Source: an uncultured Clostridia bacterium (GTDB lineage Bacteria; Bacillota; Clostridia; Oscillospirales; Acutalibacteraceae). From it: a stretch of 64,000 nt of DNA. The position numbers were made by a program, and so were the translations under genes. Of the stretch, positions 9,188 to 17,820 are shown piece by piece. Location of the stretch: positions 1-64,000 of the forward strand of contig CALWIW010000004.1 in NCBI GenBank assembly GCA_944380855.1, read 5' to 3'. Below the pieces are notes generated by a model. The model was not told the origin of the DNA, did not search any database, and saw only the letters and a program-made list of their open reading frames with translations. Position 1 is the first letter of the stretch; every line of letters starts with the position of its first letter.

Positions 9188-9430
9188 ATGGCAGTTAAAA
9201 TCAGACTTCGCAGAATGGGTGCTAAGAAGGCTCCTTTCTATCGTGTAGTAGTAGCAGATTCAAGATATCCGAGAGACGGACGTTTCATCGAGGAAATCGG
9301 CACATACAATCCTGTTGCAAAGCCGGCTGAGGTTAACATCGACGCTGAGGCAGCAAAGAAGTGGATTGCAAACGGTGCACAGCCTACTGATACAGTAAAA
9401 GCTCTTCTCAAGAAGAACAACATTCTTTAA
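9188..9430 (+). CDS. rpsP: 30S ribosomal protein S16
   Basis: 80 residues, typical S16 length, starting with [24 protein letters not shown], shown here only as its key RLRRMG and FYRVVVAD motifs. It stabilises the 5' domain of 16S rRNA. A TCGGAGGT site precedes the ATG. It follows ffh by 89 bases and precedes khpA by 37, the standard Firmicute order. Confidence 0.97.
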   Translation: MAVKIRLRRMGAKKAPFYRVVVADSRYPRDGRFIEEIGTYNPVAKPAEVNIDAEAAKKWIANGAQPTDTVKALLKKNNIL

Positions 9431-9467
9431 TTCGGCAAAATTCATCTGACCGAGAGGAAGAAGAACT

Positions 9468-9701
9468 ATGGAAAATTTGTTGCTGACCGTAGCCAAGGGA
9501 CTTGTAAATGAGCCTGAGAAGGTTAGCGTTACCGTAGACGAACCCAAAGAGGACGGCACTGTGGTTTATCATATCCATGTTGCCGAAGAGGATATGGGAA
9601 GAATTATCGGTAAGCAGGGTCGTATTGCGAAAGCCATTCGTACAGTGGCTCGCAGTGTGGCTATAAGAAACGACCAAAAGGTTATGGTGGAAATCGACTG
9701 A
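9468..9701 (+). CDS. khpA: KH-domain RNA-binding protein KhpA
   Basis: 77 residues (YlqC/KhpA family). These small KH proteins bind RNA, often with KhpB, and affect cell elongation and division in Gram-positives. The GxxG loop is in GRIIGKQGRIAKAIRTV at about residues 44-60. Its place between rpsP and rimM is conserved. A strong terminator follows. Confidence 0.95.
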   Translation: MENLLLTVAKGLVNEPEKVSVTVDEPKEDGTVVYHIHVAEEDMGRIIGKQGRIAKAIRTVARSVAIRNDQKVMVEID

Positions 9702-9704
9702 ACA

Positions 9705-9737
9705 AAAAAGAGCAAAGCTATCTTTGCTCTTTTTTGT
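9705..9737 (+). terminator. Terminator after khpA
   Basis: Perfect hairpin with arms AAGAGCAAAG and CTTTGCTCTT around a four-base loop, ending in six T residues. It ends the ylxM-ffh-rpsP-khpA unit, so rimM-trmD need their own promoter; a TATAAT at 9750-9755 without a convincing -35 is the only candidate. Confidence 0.85.
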
Positions 9738-9798
9738 TATAAAGGAAAATATAATTTCATTTAACTCTCTGTCCCATTAGGGGGAAAGGAATTGGAAT

Positions 9799-10311
9799 AT
9801 GCTGAAAAAATATTTGGAAGCCGGAAAAATTGTCGGAACCCACGGAATAAGAGGAGAAGTAAGGGTGGACACATGGTGTGATTCTCCCTTTTTTTTCAGC
9901 AAGCTTAAAAAAGTTTATCTGAAAAACGGAGAAACCGAGCTTTCTGTAAAGAGCCGTCCTCATAAAAATATTGCAATAATGAAAATTGACGGTATAGATA
10001 CAATAGAAGCTGCCGATAAATATCTTGGCAAGGTTGTTTACATGGACAGAGAACACGCAAATCTGCCGAAAGATACCTTCTTTATTGCCGACCTTATCGG
10101 TCTCGAAGTGCTTGACTGTGATGACAATAAGCTGTACGGAAAAATTTCCGATGTTTTTAAAACGGGAGCCAACGACGTTTACGAGGTAACAGACGAAGAC
10201 GGTAAAAAATATCTTGTGCCTGTAATTGATGATGTTGTCAAAGAAATAAATCCTTTGGAGGGATTTGTTAAAATTGAGCCGATGAAGGGGATTTTTGACG
10301 ATGAGGATTGA
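9799..10311 (+). CDS. rimM: 16S rRNA processing protein RimM
   Basis: 170 residues. RimM binds S19 and helps mature the 30S head. The N-terminal domain has the GKIVGTHGIRGEVRV opening and a PRC-barrel covers the C-terminal half (FFIADLIGLEV onward). An AAAGGA site lies upstream. It overlaps trmD by 11 bases, indicating coupled translation. Confidence 0.96.
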   Translation: MLKKYLEAGKIVGTHGIRGEVRVDTWCDSPFFFSKLKKVYLKNGETELSVKSRPHKNIAIMKIDGIDTIEAADKYLGKVVYMDREHANLPKDTFFIADLIGLEVLDCDDNKLYGKISDVFKTGANDVYEVTDEDGKKYLVPVIDDVVKEINPLEGFVKIEPMKGIFDDED

Positions 10312-11062
10312 TCTTATAACCCTGTTTCCCGAGATGTGTCAGAATGTTATGTCCGAGAGTATAATAGGAAGGGCACAAAATAAGGGAGCTTTGAAAATTG
10401 AATGTCATCAGCTTAGAGATTACGCCTTTGATAAACATAAAAGAGTGGACGACGCACCTTACGGCGGCGGAATGGGTATGCTTCTTATGGCAGAGCCTAT
10501 TGCCCTGTGCTTTGAGGATATTTGCAGACAGGTTGGCGAAAAGCCTTACTTTATATATATGTCCCCTCAGGGCAAGGTGCTTAATCAACAAAAAATAAAA
10601 GAAATTTCCAAAAATGAGAATATTTGTATTTTATGCGGGCATTATGAAGGTGTGGATAAGCGTGTTCTTGATGCTTTTGTTGACGAGGAAATTTCCATTG
10701 GGGATTATGTGCTTACGGGAGGAGAGCTTCCGGCCTTGGTGCTTATGGACGCTTTAAGCCGAATGGCACCGGGAGTTTTAAGCGACGATGAATGTTTTAC
10801 CGTTGAAAGCCACTATAACGGTATGATTGAATATCCCCAGTACACAAGACCTAACCCTTGGCGTGGCGTGGAGGTTCCGCCTGTTGTAATAAGCGGCGAC
10901 CATGCAAAGGTTGATAAGTGGAGATATGAGCAAAGTTTAATAGCTACGGCACAAAAAAGACCGGATTTATTTGAAAAACTTGATATATCTTCAGAAGAAA
11001 AGCAAAGAATCTATACTGTTATTGAAGAATCCTTACAAGGGGAAAACAGTGATAAAAACTGA
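10301..11062 (+). CDS. trmD: tRNA (guanine37-N1)-methyltransferase TrmD
   Basis: 253 residues from the ATG at 10301, which has an AAGGGG site ten bases upstream; a TTG two codons earlier is possible but too close to that site. TrmD makes m1G37 in tRNAs reading CNN codons and prevents frameshifts. The SPOUT trefoil-knot motif LTGGELPALVLMDA and the PYGGGMGMLL substrate stretch are present. The usual partner rplS does not follow; ptsH is next after a 256-base gap. Confidence 0.97.
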   Translation: MRIDLITLFPEMCQNVMSESIIGRAQNKGALKIECHQLRDYAFDKHKRVDDAPYGGGMGMLLMAEPIALCFEDICRQVGEKPYFIYMSPQGKVLNQQKIKEISKNENICILCGHYEGVDKRVLDAFVDEEISIGDYVLTGGELPALVLMDALSRMAPGVLSDDECFTVESHYNGMIEYPQYTRPNPWRGVEVPPVVISGDHAKVDKWRYEQSLIATAQKRPDLFEKLDISSEEKQRIYTVIEESLQGENSDKN

Positions 11063-11212
11063 TTAACAGCGGAATTTTGTCGGATTTTCTACTGTGAGAT
11101 TATGGCTTTTTTTCTTTAAAGGTAATTAAAAAATATTTTGGTTGAGTTGCACAAGAAAACCAACAGCATTTTATTGCTAATCGTGTATGGGTACGAATTT
11201 AACGAGAATATG

Positions 11213-11241
11213 TTGACCTTGTCAAATAATGTGGTTATAAT
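11213..11241 (+). promoter_or_regulatory. Sigma-A promoter of ptsH
   Basis: TTGACC at 11213-11218 and TATAAT at 11236-11241 with 17-base spacing, about 78 bases before the HPr start. The remainder of the trmD-ptsH gap shows no gene. Confidence 0.85.
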
Positions 11242-11318
11242 AGTAATGCTGGAAAATAAAGTTAAAGCATTTATGGATATTTAACATGAAATTTTAAATT
11301 TTCAGGGAGGGTCCTACC

Positions 11319-11582
11319 ATGTATGTTAAGGAAGTCTTAGTACAGAACAAAGCCGGACTTCATGCACGTCCTGCTACATTTTTTATCCAGAAAGCAAATG
11401 AATACAAGTCATCTGTTTGGGTAGAAAAGGAAGAGAGAAGAGTAAACGCAAAAAGCCTTCTCGGTGTACTTTCTCTCGGTATTATAGGCGGAACAACAAT
11501 CAAGATCAGTGCTGACGGTTCTGACGAAACAGATGCTGTTGAGGGTCTTGTAGCTCTTATTGAGTCTGGTTTTGCTGAGTAA
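11319..11582 (+). CDS. ptsH: Phosphocarrier protein HPr
   Basis: 87 residues. HPr carries phosphate from enzyme I to sugar-specific PTS enzymes and, in Firmicutes, signals catabolite repression. The catalytic histidine is His15 in NKAGLHARPA and the regulatory serine is Ser46 in AKSLLGVLSLG, so both functions look intact; Crh proteins lack His15. It is monocistronic, with its own promoter and terminator. The treP PTS transporter in this window is a likely client. Confidence 0.96.
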   Translation: MYVKEVLVQNKAGLHARPATFFIQKANEYKSSVWVEKEERRVNAKSLLGVLSLGIIGGTTIKISADGSDETDAVEGLVALIESGFAE

Positions 11583-11602
11583 TCATATTGTTAAGACTTA
11601 AG

Positions 11603-11637
11603 GGGACGGAGCAAATATCCGTCCCGTTTTTCTTTTT
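11603..11637 (+). terminator. Terminator after ptsH
   Basis: Hairpin with arms GGGACGGA and TCCGTCCC followed by TTTTTCTTTTT, lying just before uvrC. Confidence 0.85.
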
Positions 11638-11664
11638 CGGGATTTTATGGGAGAAGGTGAGAGC

Positions 11665-13494
11665 GTGAATCCGAAAATGTCTGAGCTTAGAAAAAAAGCC
11701 ATGGGTCTGCCTTTACAGCCGGGCGTTTATATAATGAAAAACGAAAAACAGGAAATAATATATATCGGTAAGGCAAAGGCTTTAAAAAACAGAGTCAGCC
11801 AGTATTTTGGTTCTCAGAATAATCACCCGGAAAAAGTCCGCAGAATGGTTGACAATGTTTTTGATTTTAATTATATCATCACCGACAGCGAGTTCGAGGC
11901 ACTTATTTTGGAGTGCAGTCTTATTAAACAAAACAAACCCCGTTATAATATTTTGCTTAAAGATGATAAGGGTTACAGCTATATAAAGGTCACAAATGAA
12001 AAATGGCGTAGGCTTTCCTGTGTGTTTCAAAAGGAAGATGACGGCAGTGCTTACTTAGGTCCTTACAACAGTAATTTTTACGTTAAAAATGCTTTGGACG
12101 AAGCAGTAAAGATTTTCAAGCTTCCCACCTGCAGCAGAAAATTTCCCGATGATTTCGGTAAAAAACGTCCTTGCCTTAACTTTCACATAAAACAGTGCAG
12201 CGGAGTATGCACAGGAAAGGTTTCGCTTGAGGATTATAACGAGAGTGTGGACGAGGCTTTGGAGTTTTTAAAGGGAGGCTCAAACACATCTTTAAAGCTT
12301 CTTACAGAAAAAATGAATAACGCCGCTGAAAATCTTGATTTTGAGCTTGCCGCAAAAATAAGAGACAGAATAAAAGCCGTAAAAAATATGAACAACCGTC
12401 AAAAGGTTGTAAGTATGAACGTAAAAGAGCAGGACGTAATCGGCTTTTGGAGCGACGGAAAAAAAGGCTGCTTTGAAGTTTTCAGATTTTCCGACGGCAG
12501 GCTTGTAGACAGGGAAGATTTTATAATTGAAGACGCCGGAGAGGAAAAAAACGCAAGAACCGAGTTTATAACAAGCTATTACGGAATGAGGGATTTTGTC
12601 CCCAAAAACGTGACCTTGGACGGAGAAGCTGAGGATATTGAAATTCTTGAAAAGTGGCTTTCCGAAAAAAGAGGAAACCGTGTTTATATTACCGTTCCTC
12701 AAAGGGGAGAGCAGGCAAAGCTTGCGGATATGTGCCGTCAGAATGCGGCGGAAAGAATTGCACAGACAAAGGGAGCCACAGGCAGAGAGTATTCCGTTTT
12801 GGAGGAATTAAGACAAATTTTGGGTATTGAAAAAATACCGCAGTATATTGAATCCTATGATATTTCCAATTTCGGAGGCAGTGAAAACGTGGCGGGAATG
12901 GTGGTTTTTGAAAACGGAAAGCCGTTGAAATCCGCTTACAGAAAGTTTACTATAAAAACCTTTGAGGGGCAGGACGACTATGCTTCAATGAGCGAGGTTT
13001 TGGAAAGACGATTCAAAGAATATTTGTCTGACAAAAGCGGAAAAGGCTTCGGCAGACTTCCGGACTTGATTTTGCTTGACGGAGGCAAGGGTCAGGTTTC
13101 CGCTGTATTGCCTGTGCTTAAAAAACTGGGAATAAATGTGCCTGTTTTCGGAATGGTAAAGGACAGCAAGCATAGGACGAGAGCAATCACCACAAATGGA
13201 GAGGAAATAAGCATCGGCAATAACAGGCGTGTTTTCAGCTTTGTTTCTTCGGTTCAGGACGAGGTTCACCGTTTTGCCATAAGCTTTATGCACGGCAAGC
13301 GTCAAAGCAGGACTTTTTACAGCTCCCTGACGGAAATTGAAGGGATAGGAGAAACAAGAGCAAAGGCACTTTTGAAGCATTTCCGCACAGTTTCAAATAT
13401 CTCAAAGGCGGATTTGGAAGAACTGGAGAATGCACCGAAAATGAATAAAAATACTGCATTATCCGTCTATAACTATTTTCATAAGAAAGATTAG
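11665..13494 (+). CDS. uvrC: UvrABC excinuclease subunit C
   Basis: About 609 residues. UvrC makes both incisions in nucleotide excision repair. Visible are the GIY-YIG nuclease (PGVYIMKN...IIYIGKAK, residues ~20-45), the UVR motif around NNAAENLDFELAAKIRDRI, the RNase H-like domain (ESYDISNFGG, ILLDGGKGQ) and C-terminal helix-hairpin-helices (EIEGIGETRAKALLKHF). I chose the GTG at 11665, which has an AGAAGGTGAGA site; the in-frame ATG at 11647 lies in the terminator tail and has no ribosome binding site. Confidence 0.96.
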   Translation: MNPKMSELRKKAMGLPLQPGVYIMKNEKQEIIYIGKAKALKNRVSQYFGSQNNHPEKVRRMVDNVFDFNYIITDSEFEALILECSLIKQNKPRYNILLKDDKGYSYIKVTNEKWRRLSCVFQKEDDGSAYLGPYNSNFYVKNALDEAVKIFKLPTCSRKFPDDFGKKRPCLNFHIKQCSGVCTGKVSLEDYNESVDEALEFLKGGSNTSLKLLTEKMNNAAENLDFELAAKIRDRIKAVKNMNNRQKVVSMNVKEQDVIGFWSDGKKGCFEVFRFSDGRLVDREDFIIEDAGEEKNARTEFITSYYGMRDFVPKNVTLDGEAEDIEILEKWLSEKRGNRVYITVPQRGEQAKLADMCRQNAAERIAQTKGATGREYSVLEELRQILGIEKIPQYIESYDISNFGGSENVAGMVVFENGKPLKSAYRKFTIKTFEGQDDYASMSEVLERRFKEYLSDKSGKGFGRLPDLILLDGGKGQVSAVLPVLKKLGINVPVFGMVKDSKHRTRAITTNGEEISIGNNRRVFSFVSSVQDEVHRFAISFMHGKRQSRTFYSSLTEIEGIGETRAKALLKHFRTVSNISKADLEELENAPKMNKNTALSVYNYFHKKD

Positions 13495-13556
13495 AACATT
13501 TAAAGTAAAAAAATATATAAAAAATGATATTTTTTTCATTAGAGTGGAACAAATTG

Positions 13557-13585
13557 TTGTAATAATTATTTTTATGTGATATAAT
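13557..13585 (+). promoter_or_regulatory. Probable promoter of rsmD-coaD
   Basis: TATAAT at 13580-13585 with TTGTAA 17 bases upstream at 13557-13562. It lies 38 bases before the rsmD start, in the 128-base gap after uvrC. Confidence 0.6.
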
Positions 13586-13622
13586 AACAAAAGCAGTATG
13601 CATTGATATAAAGGAGAAGTAT

Positions 13623-14177
13623 ATGCGTGTAATTACCGGTAAAGCCAGGGGCAGACGCCTTGAAACACTGGCAGGAGAAGATGTAAGACCTACCGCCGAC
13701 AGAATTAAGGAGGCAGTTTTTTCTGCTTTGCAGTTTGAAATAGAGGGCAGGCTGTTTTTGGATTTGTTTGCAGGAAGCGGACAGATGGGTATTGAAGCCC
13801 TCAGCCGAGGAGCGGCCGGAGCGGTTTTTGTTGATGAAAGCCGTGACAGTGCGGCGGTTGTGAGAAGAAATCTTCAGTCTACAGGTCTTTCGGAAAATGC
13901 TTCCGTGATGAATATGGACTCCATAGGATTCCTCAAAATGAAGTCCGGTAAATTCGATATTGCTTTTCTTGACCCGCCCTATAACACCGGACTGCTTCAG
14001 AAAGCGTTGTCAATGATTACGCCTGTAATGAAAAAAAACGGGGTTATTGTTTGCGAAAGTCCTTTGGACGAGGAATTGCCTGAAAGCTGTGACGATTTTG
14101 TGGCAGACAGAACATACCGATACGGAAAAATTAAAATTACCATGTACCGCCACAGGGAAATGCTGGAAGAGCAATAA
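13623..14177 (+). CDS. rsmD: 16S rRNA (guanine966-N2)-methyltransferase RsmD
   Basis: 184 residues. It methylates G966 of 16S rRNA. The SAM-binding motif LDLFAGSGQMGIEALSRGA lies near residue 47 and the catalytic FLDPPYN near residue 116. The opening RVITGKARGRRL is typical. An AAAGGAGA site precedes the ATG. The rsmD-coaD pairing is conserved in Firmicutes. Confidence 0.96.
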   Translation: MRVITGKARGRRLETLAGEDVRPTADRIKEAVFSALQFEIEGRLFLDLFAGSGQMGIEALSRGAAGAVFVDESRDSAAVVRRNLQSTGLSENASVMNMDSIGFLKMKSGKFDIAFLDPPYNTGLLQKALSMITPVMKKNGVIVCESPLDEELPESCDDFVADRTYRYGKIKITMYRHREMLEEQ

Positions 14178-14215
14178 TATTCCTCATATCGGCTGCTGAG
14201 AAAAGAGAGGTTGTA

Positions 14216-14719
14216 ATGGGTAAAACAGTTATTTGTCCGGGAAGCTTTGACCCGGTTACGTTGGGACATTTGGATATAATAACAAGAGCTTCAAAGCTTT
14301 TTGACCATGTTATTGTAGCAGTGCTTACCAACCTGTCAAAGAAGCCCAGCTTTACAATTGAAGAAAGAATTGAACTTCTTAAAAAGGCAACAATAGGCAT
14401 TGAAAATGTTGAAATTGTGGGTTTTACGGGACTTCTTGCTGAATATGCAAAGCAGAGAAATGCAACAGCTGTTGTAAAGGGTCTTAGAGCCGTTTCTGAC
14501 TTTGAATATGAATTTCAACAGAGCCTTATTAATAAAAAATTAAATCCTAATCTGGAAACCGTTTTTCTGACTACAAGTCAGGAGAATATGTATCTCAGCT
14601 CAAGTATAGTAAAACAGGTTGCGTCGCTTGGCGGAGATATAAGCAGTTTTGTACCATCATGTATTCACGGTGAAATACTACAAAGATTATCGCAAGGAGA
14701 GATGAAAGATGAAGGTTGA
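14216..14719 (+). CDS. coaD: Phosphopantetheine adenylyltransferase CoaD
   Basis: 167 residues. CoaD adenylates 4'-phosphopantetheine in coenzyme A synthesis. The nucleotidyltransferase signature is CPGSFDPVTLGHLDII (TxGH) near residues 8-23, and the second motif YLSSSIVKQVASLGG lies near residue 125. It overlaps the next gene by 11 bases. Confidence 0.97.
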   Translation: MGKTVICPGSFDPVTLGHLDIITRASKLFDHVIVAVLTNLSKKPSFTIEERIELLKKATIGIENVEIVGFTGLLAEYAKQRNATAVVKGLRAVSDFEYEFQQSLINKKLNPNLETVFLTTSQENMYLSSSIVKQVASLGGDISSFVPSCIHGEILQRLSQGEMKDEG

Positions 14720-15170
14720 TGGATTGATTACCGAACTCAGAGATATTATGGAAACTGCAAAGGGTATGCCCTTTTCCGGCGGCAAAGCTCTTGTAGACAC
14801 AAATAATGTTCTTGATATCATTGAAGAAATAGAGCAGGAGTTTCCTCAGGAATTCCGTCAGGCAAAGTCAATTGTTGCGGATAGAAATCAGATAATTGCC
14901 GACGCAAAGCGTGAGGCTGAAGAGATTATCAGAGCTGCCGAAGAGCGTAAAAAAGCTATGATTAACCAGCATGAAATCATCAGACTTGCAAGACAGCAGG
15001 CAAACGAAATTATTGCCGACGCTAAGGACAAGAACGCAAAGATGAAGGTTGTAACAAACAAATATGTTGATGATCTGCTTAAGAGAGTTGACGACTCTAT
15101 CTCCGGATATTACACTGACATAAAGAATGTAAGACAGCAGATTAAGGCTATTCAAAAGACACAGGAATGA
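14709..15170 (+). CDS. Coiled-coil protein downstream of coaD
   Basis: 153 residues, mostly a long charged coiled coil. NQIIADAKREAEEIIRAAEERKK and QQANEIIADAK resemble ATP-synthase b/E-subunit or DivIVA-type coils. Proteins of this kind are often encoded beside coaD in Clostridia and annotated as ATPase; I know no established function. The ATG lies inside coaD, giving an 11-base overlap and translational coupling, and a terminator follows. Confidence 0.8.
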   Translation: MKVDGLITELRDIMETAKGMPFSGGKALVDTNNVLDIIEEIEQEFPQEFRQAKSIVADRNQIIADAKREAEEIIRAAEERKKAMINQHEIIRLARQQANEIIADAKDKNAKMKVVTNKYVDDLLKRVDDSISGYYTDIKNVRQQIKAIQKTQE

Positions 15171-15192
15171 TTTTATATAAAACAATAAAAAG

Positions 15193-15221
15193 TTCCCGCA
15201 AAAAATAAAGGTTTGCGGGAA
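15193..15221 (+). terminator. Terminator after the rsmD-coaD unit
   Basis: Hairpin with ten-base arms TTCCCGCAAA and TTTGCGGGAA, followed by a T-rich tail (TTTATTTTA). Confidence 0.8.
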
Positions 15222-15255
15222 TTTATTTTATATCTTAGAAAGAGGATATACAGTC

Positions 15256-15741
15256 ATGAAAGAAGATTTTGTCATAAGACCTGCAAAAAGGGACGAAACA
15301 GGGAAAATACTTGATTTTATCAAATATATAGCCGAATACGAAAAAATGCTTGACCAGGTTGTAGCTACCGAAGAGCTTTTGGACGAGTGGATTTTCCAAA
15401 AGGGTTTGGTTGATGTGCTTTTTGCCGAAGAAAAGGGCGAGGTAGTAGGCTTTGCACTTTATTTTAGTAATTTTTCTACCTTTGTAGGACGTGCCGGTTT
15501 GTATCTTGAGGATTTGTTTGTAAAGCCTGAATACATGGGAAAGGGATACGGAAAAGCGTTGCTTAAAAAGCTTGCTCAAATAGCTGTTGAACGTAAGTGC
15601 AGACGTATGGAATGGTGCTGTCTTGACTGGAATACTCCGAGCATAAATTTTTATAAATCAGTGGGTGCAGTTCCAATGGACGAATGGACTACATATCGCC
15701 TTGCAGGGGAAAGTCTTGATAAATTTGCGTCAGAAGAATAA
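15256..15741 (+). CDS. GNAT acetyltransferase, diamine N-acetyltransferase-like
   Basis: 161 residues. The sequence follows the spermidine/spermine (SSAT) branch of the GNAT family: FVIRPAKRDE at the start, YLEDLFVKPEYMGKGYGKALLKKL (acetyl-CoA loop, motif A) in the middle, and WNTPSINFYKSVGA (motif B) near residue 128. Related enzymes acetylate diamines, polyamines or thialysine; the substrate here cannot be read from sequence. It has its own GAGGA site and stands alone before the tRNA genes. Confidence 0.85.
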   Translation: MKEDFVIRPAKRDETGKILDFIKYIAEYEKMLDQVVATEELLDEWIFQKGLVDVLFAEEKGEVVGFALYFSNFSTFVGRAGLYLEDLFVKPEYMGKGYGKALLKKLAQIAVERKCRRMEWCCLDWNTPSINFYKSVGAVPMDEWTTYRLAGESLDKFASEE

Positions 15742-15761
15742 TTATTTTGATTAAAAAAGTA

Positions 15762-15790
15762 TTGACAAAACAGTTCAGTTTTGCTATAAT
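15762..15790 (+). promoter_or_regulatory. Promoter of the tRNA-Leu/tRNA-Val unit
   Basis: Perfect TTGACA (15762-15767) and TATAAT (15785-15790), 17 bases apart, 35 bases upstream of tRNA-Leu. Confidence 0.93.
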
Positions 15791-15825
15791 AATCAAGCAC
15801 GGTAACGGAAACGACCTTGCGATAT

Positions 15826-15912
15826 GCGGATATGGCGGAATTGGCAGACGCGTATGGTTCAGGTCCATATGAATGCAAGTTCATGCAGGTTCAAGTCCTG
15901 TTATCCGCACCA
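15826..15912 (+). tRNA. tRNA-Leu (CAG anticodon)
   Basis: 87 bases with an encoded CCA end. The acceptor arms GCGGATA and TATCCGC pair perfectly. The anticodon loop TTCAGGT sits between TATGG and CCATA, giving CAG, which reads CUG. A long variable arm (GAATGCAAGTTCATG region) and a GGTTCAAGTCC T-arm are typical of tRNA-Leu. Confidence 0.97.
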
Positions 15913-15917
15913 GTTAT

Positions 15918-15993
15918 GGGAGCATAGCTCAGCTGGGAGAGCATCTGCCTTACAAGCAGAGGGTCATAGGTTCGAGCCCTATTGTTCCCACCA
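15918..15993 (+). tRNA. tRNA-Val (TAC anticodon)
   Basis: 76 bases with encoded CCA. Acceptor arms GGGAGCA and TGTTCCC pair with one G-T. The anticodon arm CTGCC-TTACAA-GCAG gives TAC (valine). The T-arm ATAGGTTCGAGCCCTAT is intact. It is cotranscribed with tRNA-Leu five bases upstream. Its 3' 20-odd bases plus the terminator are duplicated about 210 bases downstream. Confidence 0.97.
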
Positions 15994-15996
15994 AAA

Positions 15997-16030
15997 GAGA
16001 GTATAACTTCGGTTGTACTCTTATTTTTTT
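15997..16030 (+). terminator. Terminator of the tRNA unit
   Basis: Hairpin GAGTATAAC-TTCG-GTTGTACTC followed by a T-rich run. A nearly identical copy occurs at about 16206-16239. Confidence 0.88.
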
Positions 16031-16239
16031 TGTTTTATAAAAACTTTAACGGCTCGAACCTGTGAAGGTTTTGTCTAAAAACAGTCCGGTGGACTGTTTT
16101 TAGACAAAAGCGACGAGGGCGGTACCGAAATGCGAAGCATTTGGGTGACCGAGTCATCTAAAATTGCGAAGTAATTTTAGGTCGAGCCCTATTGTTCCCA
16201 CCAAAGAGAGTATAACTTCGGTTGTACTCTCATTTTTTT
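16031..16239. repeat. Palindrome modules ending in a duplicated tRNA-Val 3' end
   Basis: No gene. In order: a GGCTCGAACC stretch at about 16051 (the complement of the tRNA T-loop region), a long palindrome at about 16072-16109 with TTTTGTCTAAAAACAGT arms, small palindromes AAATGCGAAGCATTT and CTAAAATTGCGAAGTAATTTTAG-like near 16129 and 16158-16180 (both with GCGAAG in the loop), and then from 16182 a ~57-bp copy of the tRNA-Val 3' end with its terminator. The copy differs from the original by only a few bases. The layout suggests insertion at, or duplication of, a tRNA 3' end. Confidence 0.8.
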
Positions 16240-16247
16240 GTTTTATT

Positions 16248-16467
16248 GGCTCTTTGTCAATAGTTGGAGCCGAAAGAGAATTAAGAAAAATAAAGAGTTA
16301 TTGTGAACACTGACGTGGGTTTACGGCGAAAAACAATTCAGTGGACGTTTTTTGCTTACTCCTGCGTTTATTTGTAGAATTTTAAGACCTTGGAGGACTC
16401 TGTCCTCCAAACCACCTGCCAAAGGGACCTCGTCCCTTTGGAATCCCGAAACATTTGCTGTACAACT
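16248..16467 (-). mobile_element. MITE-like repeat, copy 3
   Basis: Inverted relative to copies 1, 2 and 5. It begins with GGCTCTTTGTCAATAGTTG and ends with the complement of AGTTGTACAGCAAATGT. It keeps the GGAGGAC and AAAGGGAC palindromes; the AAAACA-type palindrome (around 16333-16352) is degenerate. No matching target duplication is evident. It lies between the duplicated tRNA terminator and the gap terminator. Confidence 0.75.
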
Positions 16468-16482
16468 AAAAAATTTTAACAT

Positions 16483-16514
16483 AAAAAACGGACGGAAACT
16501 AAAATTTCCGTCCG
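16483..16514 (-). terminator. Terminator of gap
   Basis: Read leftward, arms CGGACGGAAA and TTTCCGTCCG form a ten-base hairpin followed by TTTTTT. Confidence 0.88.
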
Positions 16515-16545
16515 CACTGGTATTAAAAGGAATTCAAATATTTAA

Positions 16546-17556
16546 TTAGAGTTCTGCGAAATATTTGATTGTTCTAACCATCTGGCTTGTGTAGCTGTTC
16601 TCGTTGTCATACCAAGAAACTACCTGAACCTGAGATGTGCCGTTGTCAAGGTTTGTAACCATTGTCTGAGTTGCATCAAACAATGAACCGTATCTCATGC
16701 CAACGATATCAGAAGAAACGATGAGGTCTGTATTGTAGCCGAAGCTCTCGGACTGAGCAGCCTTCATAGCCTCGTTGATTTCGTCAACTGTAACTGTGCC
16801 CTCTACAACAGCTGTGAGGATTGTTGTAGAACCTGTTGGAACAGGAACACGCTGAGCAGCACCGATGAGCTTGCCGTTAAGCTCTGGGATAACAAGGCCA
16901 ATAGCCTTAGCAGCACCTGTTGAGTTAGGAACGATGTTAACTGCACCAGCACGAGCTCTTCTGAGGTCACCCTTTCTGTGAGGACCGTCGAGGATCATCT
17001 GATCGCCTGTGTAAGCGTGGATTGTAGCCATGATACCGCTCTTGATAGGAGCAAAATCATTCAAAGCCTTTGCCATAGGAGCAAGGCAGTTTGTTGTGCA
17101 GGAAGCTGCAGAAATGATTGCATCGTCAGCTGTAAGAGTCTTCTCATTTACGCCGTAAACGATTGTCTTAAGGTCCTTACCTGCAGGAGCAGAAATAACA
17201 ACCTTCTTAGCACCAGCGTTGATGTGAGCCTGAGCCTTGTCCTTTGAGCAGTAGAAACCTGTGCACTCGAGAACAACGTCAACACCAAGCTCTCCCCAAG
17301 GAAGATTATTAGCGTCTTTCTCAGCATAGATTGTGATTTCTTTGCCGTCAACAACGATTGAATTCTCTTTAGCTTCAACCTTGTCAGCAAGAGCATAACG
17401 ACCCTGAGCGGAATCGTACTTTAAAAGATGAGCAAGCATCTTTGCATCTGTAAGATCGTTGATAGCAACTACTTCGTATCCTTCAGCACCGAACATCTGT
17501 CTGAAAGCAAGACGGCCGATACGGCCAAAACCATTAATACCAACTTTAATTGCCAT
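16546..17556 (-). CDS. gap: Glyceraldehyde-3-phosphate dehydrogenase
   Basis: 336 residues from the ATG at 17556, which follows a perfect GGAGG; a longer frame to 17571 adds residues not found in the family. It oxidises glyceraldehyde 3-phosphate with NAD in glycolysis. The Rossmann motif [13 protein letters not shown] is at the N-terminus and the catalytic cysteine is in [12 protein letters not shown] near residue 153. Codon use is strongly biased, as expected for a highly expressed gene. It is monocistronic, with its own promoter and terminator. Confidence 0.98.
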   Translation of the reverse strand: MAIKVGINGFGRIGRLAFRQMFGAEGYEVVAINDLTDAKMLAHLLKYDSAQGRYALADKVEAKENSIVVDGKEITIYAEKDANNLPWGELGVDVVLECTGFYCSKDKAQAHINAGAKKVVISAPAGKDLKTIVYGVNEKTLTADDAIISAASCTTNCLAPMAKALNDFAPIKSGIMATIHAYTGDQMILDGPHRKGDLRRARAGAVNIVPNSTGAAKAIGLVIPELNGKLIGAAQRVPVPTGSTTILTAVVEGTVTVDEINEAMKAAQSESFGYNTDLIVSSDIVGMRYGSLFDATQTMVTNLDNGTSQVQVVSWYDNENSYTSQMVRTIKYFAEL

Positions 17557-17590
17557 TTTTAATTCCTCCAATACAAAATATGGTACTTAT

Positions 17591-17619
17591 ATAATATTAC
17601 ATTTACGGTAAAATTTCAA
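17591..17619 (-). promoter_or_regulatory. Promoter of gap
   Basis: Read leftward, TTGAAA (17614-17619) and TATTAT (17591-17596) with 17-base spacing, about 35 bases before the gap start. Confidence 0.75.
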
Positions 17620-17820
17620 GAGCTTATACGAAAATAAAGATAAAATTTTTTAAATTTTACATATTTTTAATAAAATCCCTTTAACAGACAAAATCATTTA
17701 TTATTGCTTGTTATATTTGTTAAAATCAATGATTTTATGAATGACTAGGATTTATAAAGTTAAAGAAATCTTGTTTTTCTGGGCTTTAAATAAAATGTGA
17801 TACATTTATACGGTTTTATC

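Noticed and set aside
15824..16006. 60-residue frame over the tRNA genes
   Set aside because: It is a translation of tRNA-Leu and tRNA-Val sequence.
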